A DNA stretch of 60,628 nt, taken from NCBI GenBank assembly GCA_002403095.1, contig DHHC01000051.1, positions 1 through 60,628 on the forward strand, written 5' to 3'. This DNA is from Leptolinea sp. UBA4782. Its GTDB lineage: Bacteria > Chloroflexota > Anaerolineae > Anaerolineales > Anaerolineaceae. The notes under the pieces were generated by a model that saw nothing but the letters and a program-made list of their open reading frames with translations, did no database searches and was not told the DNA's origin. This document shows positions 24,791 through 32,887 of the stretch, one piece after another (within the stretch, counting starts at the first letter, position 1; the number at the start of each line of letters is the position of its first letter). The translations under genes were made by a program, and so were the position numbers.

Positions 24791-25333
24791 CTAATGCCAG
24801 TTAATCTTGTCGCCCTTTAATTCGGGCATCCGGCCTTGAGCCAGTTCACTTAATACGTAGAATATTACATCAGGATCAGGCGGGCAGCCCGGTACATGGA
24901 GTTCGACCGGAACGACCTCATGAACTGCACGGACCCTGGTCTGCTTGCACAATTCTGGGTCATCAGGCACTTTGCCGTTTTCGTCAGTTGATTCTGTCTC
25001 GACATATCCCCGGCGCAAAGTCTCTTCAATGGTGAAGAAATTGCGCATGGCAGGGACACCGCCAAAAACTGCGCAATCGCCAAGGGCTACCAGGATTTTG
25101 CAGCGTTCCCGCATGCGGTGGACAACTTCCTCATTGGCAGTGTTCATGACACTTCCCTCGAGAATACCTACATCCACACCGCTTTCATCGGGCACTTTCA
25201 AATCTGTAATAGGGGTTGACCTCAGGTCAGCCAGTTCGACCAGCTTGATGATCCGTTCATCCATATCCAGGAAAGACATGTGACAGCCCGCGCAGCCACC
25301 CATCCAGTCAGAAGAAATTTTTGGTTTTGCCAT
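24791..25333 (-). CDS. hoxY: [NiFe] hydrogenase small subunit (HoxY/HydS-like)
   Basis: A 180-residue small subunit with a single proximal [4Fe-4S] cluster. Ligands are in GGCAGCHMSF (Cys14, Cys17), GDCAVFGG and HVPGCPPDPD. The short length, with no extra ferredoxin-like cluster domain and no Tat signal, is typical of soluble group 3 enzymes. The ATG has GAGGAGC upstream. It lies ten bases before hoxH and 41 bases after the NuoG-like subunit. Confidence 0.94.
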   Translation of the reverse strand: MAKPKISSDWMGGCAGCHMSFLDMDERIIKLVELADLRSTPITDLKVPDESGVDVGILEGSVMNTANEEVVHRMRERCKILVALGDCAVFGGVPAMRNFFTIEETLRRGYVETESTDENGKVPDDPELCKQTRVRAVHEVVPVELHVPGCPPDPDVIFYVLSELAQGRMPELKGDKINWH

Positions 25334-25374
25334 ATCAGCTCCTCTTGATACTGTAAATAACGCTAATATCCGGT

Positions 25375-27216
25375 TTATGCTTCTACAATTTCAGTAACAA
25401 CCGCTTTGGATTTCAACAGGTCTTTCCAGCTTTCGCCATTTACCTTGATCCCCAACCTGGATGCAATTTCTTGCACAGCTTCTTTACTGGATTTTACTTC
25501 TTCAGGTGGATTAATTGAGGCAACCGCCTGTTGAACGTGTCCATCCATACTGATAAATGTACCGGATTCTTCTGCCCACATTGCAACCGGCAGAACTACA
25601 TCAGCCTGGGCACTGAGCTGAGAATGGTAAGCCGCCAGGACCACCTTGAACGGCACTTTTTCCAACTGATGGATCAGTTTCTGGCTGGGTTCATCGTCTG
25701 CCAGAACAATCAGAACAGCTTTGGCTTTGTCAAGCTGGGTTTCTTTTTCCATTCCAAGGAATGCGGTTAAGAGGGAATTTGCCCCGCCGCGTGTGCCCAA
25801 AACCACACCGTGGAATTTTTGGGCGGCTTCAACGGCTGCCTTGATTGTCAGTTCTGAGGCTGATTTCCCATAGATGAACACAGGATTGGAGGCTTTTGCC
25901 AGGAGTTCTGCTGCCTTGGCTGCAACTTCAGTTGCCTTGCCGTCAGCCAGTAACTGCAGCAGGGCAGCTTCGCCACCTTTTGCAGGTTTCAGGACAACAT
26001 CTGCAACCTGGTCGAGCGGATTGGATTCTGAATCGATAAGGATGACAGAAGTACCGCTGGGGACCAGCCGTTTGACAAAGAAACCAGCAACTTCGTGGTC
26101 TTCAGCCAGGTTTGTTCCCACGACCACGACGCAGTCCGATTTCTTCAGGTCGGCTAATTTACCTTCAAAGGGTTTCTTCAGTCCGCTTGTTGCATCTCCT
26201 GCAGACTCGATAACAGAAACTTTGTCTGACCCAACCAGGTGGCTGACGAATGATAATGTTTCAGCAGGCAGCCGGTCAGAAACCAGGGCTGCAACTTCTC
26301 CCTTGCTCCACTTAGCTGCAATTGCCTCAAGGGCATTTTGCCAGGTGGCTGCCTTGGGTTTGCCGTCCTGTTTCACGATGGGGGTAAGAACGCGTTCGCG
26401 TTTTTCTACCATGGGGAGGAAGCGGCCTTTTTCACAAATGACGCCTTTATTGATGGCAGCATCCCAATCGCCGTAAATTTTTACAATGTTGTTGTGGCGG
26501 GTGAAGACCTCGATTCCGCAACCGACACTGCAAGCGGTGCAGATAGTCTTCTGGCTCTTGCTCTCTTCTTCCCGCCCCCGGTAAGCGCTCCAGCGGTCAA
26601 TCAAAGCGCCGGTCGGGCATACCTGGACACAGGTACCGCAAGAAACACAGGTGCTTTCACCCAGCGGTACGCCCAAGTCTGCCATCAGAATGCTGTTTGC
26701 CCCTCGCTCTTCAACACCCAGAGTGAAATTGCCAACCAGTTCACCGCAGGCACGTACACAACGGCGGCACAGGATGCAGCGGTTGTGCTCAAGGATGATG
26801 TAAGGGTGTGATGCATCCACCGGGAAGTTCTTCCAGTTTGGCTGGATCGGCCAGTAGGTCATACCTTCGTCATAGGCACTGTTCTGCAATTCACAGTCAC
26901 CACCGCTAACCTGGCAATATGGGCAGAAGTGGTTTCGCTCGCTGAAAATCAGGCTGAGCACGAACTTCCGCGATTCATGAATAGCCGGAGTGTCTGTCCG
27001 GATAACCATGTTATTGCTTACCGGCAGGGTGCAGGATGGTTGAGGTGTCCGGAAGCCGTCCACTTCTACCAGGCACAGGCGGCAGCCGCCGTAAGGTGTC
27101 AGTTCTGGGTGGTCGCACAGGGTGGGGATGTGGATCCCTTTTTCTGTGGCTGCTTTCAGGACAGTATAACCCTCAGGTACTTCGTAACTCGTTCCGTTGA
27201 TTGTGATATTTACCAT
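25375..27216 (-). CDS. hoxU: NuoG-like Fe-S subunit of the hydrogenase (extended HoxU/HydA-like)
   Basis: A 613-residue electron-wiring subunit. In order: an N-terminal [2Fe-2S] domain (CDHPEL, GGCRLC, then a Cys in PQPSC), a His/Cys3 cluster motif ERNHFCPYC...DCELQ of the Hox type, two [4Fe-4S] motifs (CILCRRCVRACGE at about 148-160 and CVSCGTCVQVCPTG at about 190-203), then a NuoG-type CTACSVGCGIEVF cluster at about 226. A truncated, apparently cofactor-free molybdopterin-oxidoreductase-like domain follows (about 250-600). Cyanobacterial HoxU is only about 240 residues, so this is a HoxU-NuoG hybrid form. No H-cluster motifs of [FeFe] HydA are present. It probably passes electrons from the flavin subunits to HoxY. 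Confidence 0.88.
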   Translation of the reverse strand: MVNITINGTSYEVPEGYTVLKAATEKGIHIPTLCDHPELTPYGGCRLCLVEVDGFRTPQPSCTLPVSNNMVIRTDTPAIHESRKFVLSLIFSERNHFCPYCQVSGGDCELQNSAYDEGMTYWPIQPNWKNFPVDASHPYIILEHNRCILCRRCVRACGELVGNFTLGVEERGANSILMADLGVPLGESTCVSCGTCVQVCPTGALIDRWSAYRGREEESKSQKTICTACSVGCGIEVFTRHNNIVKIYGDWDAAINKGVICEKGRFLPMVEKRERVLTPIVKQDGKPKAATWQNALEAIAAKWSKGEVAALVSDRLPAETLSFVSHLVGSDKVSVIESAGDATSGLKKPFEGKLADLKKSDCVVVVGTNLAEDHEVAGFFVKRLVPSGTSVILIDSESNPLDQVADVVLKPAKGGEAALLQLLADGKATEVAAKAAELLAKASNPVFIYGKSASELTIKAAVEAAQKFHGVVLGTRGGANSLLTAFLGMEKETQLDKAKAVLIVLADDEPSQKLIHQLEKVPFKVVLAAYHSQLSAQADVVLPVAMWAEESGTFISMDGHVQQAVASINPPEEVKSSKEAVQEIASRLGIKVNGESWKDLLKSKAVVTEIVEA

Positions 27217-27251
27217 AACTCACCTTCTCCGTATAATCCAAAATTGAGTGA

Positions 27252-28883
27252 TTAATGCCTGCCGCTCATCGGGCAAACACCAGCCGGGCAAACTTTAAGG
27301 CGGATGTGTGCTTCGACTTCAGCGCGGAAGTAATTCATAACATCCCGCAGGGGGGTGCCTGCAGTCTGACCTAAACCACAATTTGACAGGGTGGTCATTT
27401 TATCGCTCAGCATTTTCAAATCTTCCAGGTCTTTAAGCGTTCCGGTGCCTTGCGAGATCGAGTCAAGGATCGTATATGACCTTTCGGTTCCAATCCGGCA
27501 GGGATTGCATTTACCGCAGCTCTCAACCCGGAAGAACTGAAGAAGGACCTTAGCCAGATCGACTACACAAGTTTCCTCATCGCAGATCAATAATGCACCA
27601 GAACCCAAGGCAACTCCTGTCTTGGTGAATGAGTCGAAGTCCATAGGGGTATCCTGCAGGCTGGCCGGGATAATTGAACCGCTCGAACCGCCAGTTTGGG
27701 CAAGTTTGAAGGATGATCCTTCTTTCATCCCTTTACCGTAGATCGCGATTACTTCGCGCAGGGTGATTCCCATCGGGACTTCGATCAGCCCAGTCACATT
27801 GACATTGCCCAGGATGGTGTACACCTTGGTGCCCGGACTGCTGGGGGTACCAATGGAACGGTACCATTCTGCGCCATGCTGGATAATTGCGGGTACATTT
27901 GCCAGGGTTTCAACGTTGTTTACCAGTGTGGGCATACCCCATAAACCGGATGTGGTCGGGTAAGGCGGGCGGATGCGTGGTTCACCGCGTTTTCCTTCGA
28001 TGGACTCAAGCAAGGCTGTTTCCTCACCGCAAATGTAAGCGCCAGCACCGCTGTGGATGTGAATGTCAAAGTCAAATCCGCTGTCAAAGATATTATTCCC
28101 CAGGAAACCGAATTCCTTGGCCTGCTGGATGGCATTGCGCAGTCGGGTTTGGGCGAGCGCATATTCTCCGCGAACATAAATGTATCCTTCGGTCGCGCCA
28201 ACCGCATACCCGGCAATGATCATGGCTTCGAGAATGGAATGCGGATCGCCTTCAATGATCAGGCGGTCTTTGAAAGTACCCGGTTCGCTTTCATCAGCAT
28301 TGCAAACCACATATTTCTTTTTTCCAGGCGCTTTGGCAACAAAGGACCATTTCATTCCGGTTGGGAAACCGGCACCGCCGCGGCCCTGCAAGCCTGATTT
28401 CTTGATGATATCCAGGACATCTTCCGGTTTCATTTCGCTCAGCGTTTTTCCAAGCGCTTGATAACCGTCATGAAGGATGTAATCTTCGATATTGTCGGGA
28501 TCGATCACACCGGCACGTTCCAAAACCACCCGTTTTTCGGCGGGAAGGGTGCCTTTGCGGGCTGAAATCCAGGCAATGCGACCGCTCAGTTCGCGTTGAG
28601 ATGCCTGCAGACCGGCAGCGATTCTGCCTTTGTAGAGATGTTCTTCCACCAGGAACGGTACATCTTCTACTTTGACCGGTCCGTAGATGGCGGCTTCAGG
28701 GTACACGATCACCATCGGGATCGCATCATGCCTGCCGACATCCCCAACCATGGAGACAGACACTTCCTCATCCAATCCTAACCGGTTCACTTCCTGCTGG
28801 ATTTTCTGAAAGACCTGCTGCGCTCCCAGTTCAAGGCTGCGGGCATCACTGGAAACCAAAACGAGAGAACGGTATGTTTTCAT
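27252..28883 (-). CDS. hoxF: NuoF-type flavoprotein of the hydrogenase (HoxF-like), degenerate N-terminal ferredoxin domain
   Basis: A 543-residue NAD(H)-reacting diaphorase subunit. The FMN/NADH fold has GRGGAGFPTGMKW, the CNADESEPGTFKDR loop and the GAGAYICGEETALLESIEG stretch split around residues 265-285. An SLBB region follows, then the [4Fe-4S] motif ESCGKCNPCRIG and a later Cys in SNCGLGQ. The N-terminal 90 residues align with the thioredoxin-like [2Fe-2S] domain of HoxF/HydB, but the expected cysteines are replaced: VSSDARSLELG has Ser at both sites of the first pair, and VGDVGRHDAIP lacks both of the second pair. There is no C-terminal 2x[4Fe-4S] domain, unlike the second NuoF protein in the operon. 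Confidence 0.93.
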   Translation of the reverse strand: MKTYRSLVLVSSDARSLELGAQQVFQKIQQEVNRLGLDEEVSVSMVGDVGRHDAIPMVIVYPEAAIYGPVKVEDVPFLVEEHLYKGRIAAGLQASQRELSGRIAWISARKGTLPAEKRVVLERAGVIDPDNIEDYILHDGYQALGKTLSEMKPEDVLDIIKKSGLQGRGGAGFPTGMKWSFVAKAPGKKKYVVCNADESEPGTFKDRLIIEGDPHSILEAMIIAGYAVGATEGYIYVRGEYALAQTRLRNAIQQAKEFGFLGNNIFDSGFDFDIHIHSGAGAYICGEETALLESIEGKRGEPRIRPPYPTTSGLWGMPTLVNNVETLANVPAIIQHGAEWYRSIGTPSSPGTKVYTILGNVNVTGLIEVPMGITLREVIAIYGKGMKEGSSFKLAQTGGSSGSIIPASLQDTPMDFDSFTKTGVALGSGALLICDEETCVVDLAKVLLQFFRVESCGKCNPCRIGTERSYTILDSISQGTGTLKDLEDLKMLSDKMTTLSNCGLGQTAGTPLRDVMNYFRAEVEAHIRLKVCPAGVCPMSGRH

Positions 28884-28893
28884 GGCTCGCTCC

Positions 28894-29373
28894 TTAACTG
28901 TAATGAGATAAAATTTCCGGCAACTGGTCAGGGGTTACGTTGCCGTACAGGTCTTCGTCAATTACTACGACTGGACCGACTCCGCAAACACCTAAGCAGG
29001 AAACCGTGATCAAAGACCACTTACCGTCTTCGGTCGTCTCTCCAGCCTTGATGTTCAGTTCCTCCTGCAGCCTTTCCCATACTTGCCTGCCGCCAGCGAC
29101 ATGGCAAGGGGCGCTTTCACAAAACTGGATCACATGCCGTCCGCGCGGTTTTGTCGACAGCATCTGATAGAAGGTGGCCACTGAGAGAACTTTGCTCTGG
29201 GGGAGCTTAAGTTGTTTACTGACCATTTCCAGCACACCATTTGGAAGGAAACCAACTTTGCGGTTGATCTCATTCAAAATTGGTATCAGCTCATCTCGAG
29301 ATGAGCCATACTGTTGAACTACTTCATTCACAACTTCTTCAATATCACTTCTGTGTGTTGCTCCTAGCACCAT
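28894..29373 (-). CDS. hoxE: NuoE-type [2Fe-2S] subunit (HoxE-like)
   Basis: A 159-residue thioredoxin-like ferredoxin subunit of the diaphorase. All four ligands are present: FCESAPCHVAGG and SCLGVCGVGP. An N-terminal helical bundle precedes them. The ATG at 29373 has GGAGGAAG upstream, and the gene is ten bases before hoxF. The intact cluster contrasts with the cysteine-poor thioredoxin-like domains of the neighbouring NuoF-type proteins. Confidence 0.93.
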   Translation of the reverse strand: MVLGATHRSDIEEVVNEVVQQYGSSRDELIPILNEINRKVGFLPNGVLEMVSKQLKLPQSKVLSVATFYQMLSTKPRGRHVIQFCESAPCHVAGGRQVWERLQEELNIKAGETTEDGKWSLITVSCLGVCGVGPVVVIDEDLYGNVTPDQLPEILSHYS

Positions 29374-29452
29374 GGTCTTCCTCCAGGCTTTCTAAATGCG
29401 AGCTTTTGCTCGATGAATCAGGAAGTAACACTCCCTACCAATTAACCTTACC

Positions 29453-31237
29453 TTAGATGATGTGGATTGCATTGAAGTTGCAGACCTGCATACAAATACC
29501 GCACCGGATGCAGATATCGGGGTCGATAAGGTGCGGCTGCCGCCGCTCACCAGAAATTGCGGTTACAGGGCAGTTCCTGGCACAAACGGTACAACCGGTG
29601 CAGGCATCGGTAATAACCTCATAAGTGATCAAGTTACGGCAAACCTTGGCCGGGCAGCGTTTTTCATAAATGTGAGCTTCAAATTCCTCGCGGAAGTATT
29701 TTAAGGCTGTCTCAACCGGGTTTGGCGCACCCTGTCCAAGACCGCACAGGCTGTCGCGCTTGATTTCATAGCAGAGTTTCTCCAGCAATTCGATATCGCC
29801 ATCGCGGCCGTTGCCTTCGCAGATGCGGTTCAGGATCTCGAGGATACGCCTGGTGCCAACACGGCAGGGTACACACTTGCCGCAGCTCTCGTCCTGGGTG
29901 AAATCCATGAAGAACCTGGCAATATCGACCATACAGGTTTCATCATCCATTACGATCAAACCGCCGGAGCCCATGATTGAGCCTGCAGATGCCAGGCTTT
30001 CATAGTCTATAGGCAGATCCAGGAGTTTAGTTGGGATCATGCCGCCCATCGGACCGCCGGTTTGGATGGCTTTAAATCCTTTATTGTCCTTAATACCGCC
30101 GCCGACATCGAAAATGATCTCCCGGAGGGTAATGCCCAGGGGAACTTCGATCAAGCCAGTATTTTTGACATCACCGGCCAGGGCAAAGGTTTTGGTACCC
30201 TTAGATTTCTCTGTACCCATGGAGGCATACCATTCAGGTCCACGCAGCATGATCTGTGGTACAACCGCATAGGTTTCAACATTGTTGATGTTCGAGGGCT
30301 GCATGAACAATCCGCGCACAGCCGGGAAGGGCGGGCGGGGCCTTGGTTCACCGCGTTTGCCTTCAATTGAAGACATCAGGGCTGTTTCTTCACCGCAGAC
30401 AAATGCACCAGCACCCATCCGGACTTCCAGGTCAAAGGAGAAATCAGTCCCCATGATATTCTTGCCGAGGAAACCAAATTCGCGCGCCTGCTGGATGGCG
30501 ATGTTGAGGGTTTTAACTGCGAGGGGATACTCAGCACGGCAATAGACATAACCCTGCGAAGATCCAATGGCGTAGGCAGCAATGATCATGCCCTCTACCA
30601 CGGCATGCGGATCACTTTCGAGCACGCGCCGGTTCATAAAAGCACCGGGATCGCCTTCATCTGCATTACAAATGACATACTTGGGTGTGCTAGCGCTTGC
30701 GCGGGCAAAACTCCATTTCTTTCCTGTTGGGAAGCCGGCGCCACCACGGCCACGCAAGCCTGAGCTTAAAACCTCATTGATTACATCTTCAGGGCTCAGT
30801 TCTGTGAGGACCCGCCCCAGAGCCATGTAACCATCTTCTGCAATGTACTCTTCGATGTTATTGGGGTCGATCTTGCCGCAGTTCCTTAAGACAATCCGGA
30901 TTTCTTTCGCTTTTGGCATTCCAAGCTCTTCATCGGCGATAATACTTTCCTGGGCAACAAACTTGTTGACCACCCTGCCCTTAAGAAAATGCTCTTCTAC
31001 CAGGAAGGGGATATCATCGACCGACAAATTTGCGTAATGGACACCTTCAGGGTATACCATGAGGTCCGGGCCGAATTGGACCGGATCCCCTATGCGGGAA
31101 GTTTCTAGGATTTGCACTTCTTCGTTTAAACCTTGCTGGACCAGTTCATCCTGTAATGCGTCCATAACTTCATGGGCACCCCTTTTCAGGCACTCAGGAT
31201 CAACCGATATTAAAACATGTGATCTAAAAAATGGCAT
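29453..31237 (-). CDS. hydB: NuoF-type flavoprotein with C-terminal 2x[4Fe-4S] domain (HydB-like)
   Basis: A 594-residue flavoprotein with the layout of HydB from electron-bifurcating hydrogenases. In order: thioredoxin-like N-terminal domain (about 1-95), FMN/NADH domain (GRGGAGFPTGKKW, CNADEGDPGAFMNR, GAGAFVCGEETALMSS), SLBB, the [4Fe-4S] motif ESCGKCVPCRVG, and a C-terminal ferredoxin with two clusters (CTGCTVCARNCP and CIRCGICMQVCN). In the N-terminal domain only Cys16 survives of the four expected ligands; the second pair is replaced in ETSRIGDPVQFGP. HydB proteins bind FMN and react with NAD(P)H, and the extra ferredoxin domain is typical of bifurcating types. ATG 31237 has AGGTG upstream. 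A hairpin precedes the gene. Confidence 0.93.
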   Translation of the reverse strand: MPFFRSHVLISVDPECLKRGAHEVMDALQDELVQQGLNEEVQILETSRIGDPVQFGPDLMVYPEGVHYANLSVDDIPFLVEEHFLKGRVVNKFVAQESIIADEELGMPKAKEIRIVLRNCGKIDPNNIEEYIAEDGYMALGRVLTELSPEDVINEVLSSGLRGRGGAGFPTGKKWSFARASASTPKYVICNADEGDPGAFMNRRVLESDPHAVVEGMIIAAYAIGSSQGYVYCRAEYPLAVKTLNIAIQQAREFGFLGKNIMGTDFSFDLEVRMGAGAFVCGEETALMSSIEGKRGEPRPRPPFPAVRGLFMQPSNINNVETYAVVPQIMLRGPEWYASMGTEKSKGTKTFALAGDVKNTGLIEVPLGITLREIIFDVGGGIKDNKGFKAIQTGGPMGGMIPTKLLDLPIDYESLASAGSIMGSGGLIVMDDETCMVDIARFFMDFTQDESCGKCVPCRVGTRRILEILNRICEGNGRDGDIELLEKLCYEIKRDSLCGLGQGAPNPVETALKYFREEFEAHIYEKRCPAKVCRNLITYEVITDACTGCTVCARNCPVTAISGERRQPHLIDPDICIRCGICMQVCNFNAIHII

Positions 31238-31260
31238 TTTTTCACCTACCAGGTAACATT

Positions 31261-31280
31261 TGCATGCCCTCAGGCATGCA
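31261..31280 (-). other. Intercistronic hairpin upstream of the HydB-like gene
   Basis: A perfect 8-bp stem TGCATGCC/GGCATGCA with a CTCA loop lies between the small thioredoxin-like gene (stop at 31289) and the HydB start at 31237. No T run follows, so it looks like an mRNA processing or stability element rather than a terminator. Confidence 0.6.
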
Positions 31281-31288
31281 GTTAAGAT

Positions 31289-31660
31289 TTACTTGCCTTC
31301 AATATGATATTCTTTGACTACATTTCCGCCAACAACATGTTCTTTCATGATTTTACGTGCGGCATCCGGTGTTACGCGGCCGTAGGTCACTTTTGCCTGG
31401 TCGCCGATCACAACCTGAACTATAGGTTCGAAGGAATCAAGCCCGATATTACCGGTCTGGCGTACAACGATATCGGTCAGTCCTTCTGATTCGATGTAAT
31501 CCAGGATTGCTTTGAGGGTTTCACGCGCACCGGCAGCAATGCCAACGGTACCCATGCCAACAATGACCTCTTTCTGTCCGCTGATCACTTTGGCTGTCCG
31601 TTTTTCCAAAGCTTCTGCACGTAATTTCTTCAGATCTTCTAATGATTTAATTTTTTCCAT
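31289..31660 (-). CDS. Cysteine-free homologue of the thioredoxin-like [2Fe-2S] ferredoxin
   Basis: A 123-residue protein clearly of the thioredoxin-like ferredoxin family found in hyd operons: GMGTVGIAAGARETLKAIL, then VVRQTGNIGLDSFEPIV, then VTYGRVTPDAARKIM. As I know the family, these positions read GTCGIAAGA and QTGCIGLCxxEP. Here Val, Asn and Asp replace the cysteines, and the whole protein contains no cysteine at all, so it cannot bind a cluster in the usual way. It is preserved as an intact frame with a good ribosome-binding site (GAGGAAACC), so it probably has a structural or regulatory role in the complex. Confidence 0.88.
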   Translation of the reverse strand: MEKIKSLEDLKKLRAEALEKRTAKVISGQKEVIVGMGTVGIAAGARETLKAILDYIESEGLTDIVVRQTGNIGLDSFEPIVQVVIGDQAKVTYGRVTPDAARKIMKEHVVGGNVVKEYHIEGK

Positions 31661-31684
31661 GGTTTCCTCTCAAGAAAAAAAGTT

Positions 31685-32233
31685 TTATTCTGGCGGCTGA
31701 ATGGACTGAATACCTTCAGTGATGTAATCTCTCAAAAAACTGATGACCATTGGATCGGAAAGGGGAACCCCTTCAAGTTCCTGCTTGATTGGCTCATCAT
31801 CGAAGAAGAACTCTTCCTGGTTAACCCGATACCGGAAGGTCCAGTGTACTTCAGGTGTCCCGATGATCATCGTGAGAATGGTGGAAGGCAGGTCTCCTAA
31901 CGGCATGCGGTCGATATGGCTGCGTTGGAACTCAACTTCCACCAGGGTTCCTTTTCCCGGCTCTGATTCGATTTTGAACCAGCCATTGCAGCTTTCTGCT
32001 GCGGCCTTGAGCAAAGGAATGCCTAAACCGACTTTACGGGTCGTCCTTGAGGTGACAAACGGGTCGATCACCTTTTTGACCATCTCGACGTCCATGCCTT
32101 TTCCGTCATCTTTGACACTCATGAACAGCCGGTCATTTATGGTGTCTTCCACCACTTCAATATGGATATTTTGTGAAAGAGCAGAAACGCTGTTAGCAGC
32201 GATATCCAGCAGGTGAAGGGTTAATTCTCTCAA
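31685..32233 (-). CDS. GHKL/HATPase-domain protein in the hydrogenase operon
   Basis: A 182-residue protein with a histidine-kinase-like ATPase domain (residues about 1-105): the N-box is LHLLDIAANSVSA, the G1 box DDGKGMD, and the G2 region SRTTRKVGLGIPLLKAAAES with EPGKGTLVEV. There is no phosphoacceptor His domain, so it is not a sensor kinase. The remaining 75 residues are an unassigned tail ending in acidic residues. Its start overlaps the stop of the NuoE-type gene by four bases, indicating translational coupling. Such proteins accompany many HydABC operons; the role is unknown. Confidence 0.85.
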   Translation of the reverse strand: MRELTLHLLDIAANSVSALSQNIHIEVVEDTINDRLFMSVKDDGKGMDVEMVKKVIDPFVTSRTTRKVGLGIPLLKAAAESCNGWFKIESEPGKGTLVEVEFQRSHIDRMPLGDLPSTILTMIIGTPEVHWTFRYRVNQEEFFFDDEPIKQELEGVPLSDPMVISFLRDYITEGIQSIQPPE

Positions 32234-32760
32234 GCAGCTGGCTCGTCTGCTTTGTCTTCCATAACCGGGCGGATGACTTGAGGAACTTTGTTTGGCCTGA
32301 CACGGCCGACGATTTCCTCATCCACGACGATGACCGGCGCCTGGCTGCATGCGCCTACACAGCGGCACAGCTCAAGGGTGATTTTCCCGTCCGGAGTTGT
32401 ATGACCCGGGTCGATCCCGACAAGCTGTTTGGTCTTGTCAATCAATTGCTGGGTGCCGCCTACATAGCAGGCAGTTCCCATACAGAACTTGATGGTATGT
32501 TTCCCGCGTGGGGTGGTAGTAAAAAATGAGTAAAAAGAAATAACGCCATGGACGACTGACATTGGAATCTGGAGAGTCTGGGCGACATATTGCTGCATGG
32601 GCTCTGATACAAAACCAATTTTGCCCTGAAGTTCATTCAAAATGACCATTAATCCGCCTTGCCGGTCTTTATTGGCATTGAGGACTGCATCTATGATGGC
32701 TTTTTTCTCTGGAATGGCGATTGGATCGTTAGCGGGTATGTTGTCTATGATTTTTTGCAT
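32230..32760 (-). CDS. hydC: NuoE-type [2Fe-2S] subunit (HydC-like)
   Basis: A second NuoE-type subunit of about 176 residues with intact ligands: KFCMGTACYVGG and CRCVGACSQAP. The N-terminal helical region resembles other HydC/NuoE proteins. ATG 32760 is chosen because GGAG lies six bases upstream; an in-frame TTG four codons earlier is less likely. With the HATPase and cysteine-free genes and HydB it reproduces the order seen in HydABC-type operons. Confidence 0.92.
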   Translation of the reverse strand: MQKIIDNIPANDPIAIPEKKAIIDAVLNANKDRQGGLMVILNELQGKIGFVSEPMQQYVAQTLQIPMSVVHGVISFYSFFTTTPRGKHTIKFCMGTACYVGGTQQLIDKTKQLVGIDPGHTTPDGKITLELCRCVGACSQAPVIVVDEEIVGRVRPNKVPQVIRPVMEDKADEPAA

Positions 32761-32887
32761 TTGAAACTCCAAAGTATTCAGATAAAACTGGTAGTAATTA
32801 CTTCTTGGTATCCAAACAAGTTTAATGGCAATATCCGTTTTTGGTCAATTACTAAATGTCATAGAATACCCTGCAAGTTATCCATGC

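Noticed and set aside
25375..27216. [FeFe] hydrogenase HydA or a formate dehydrogenase
   Set aside because: No H-cluster motifs are present, and the molybdopterin-like part lacks an evident catalytic Cys or Sec. The Fe-S layout fits HoxU/NuoG.
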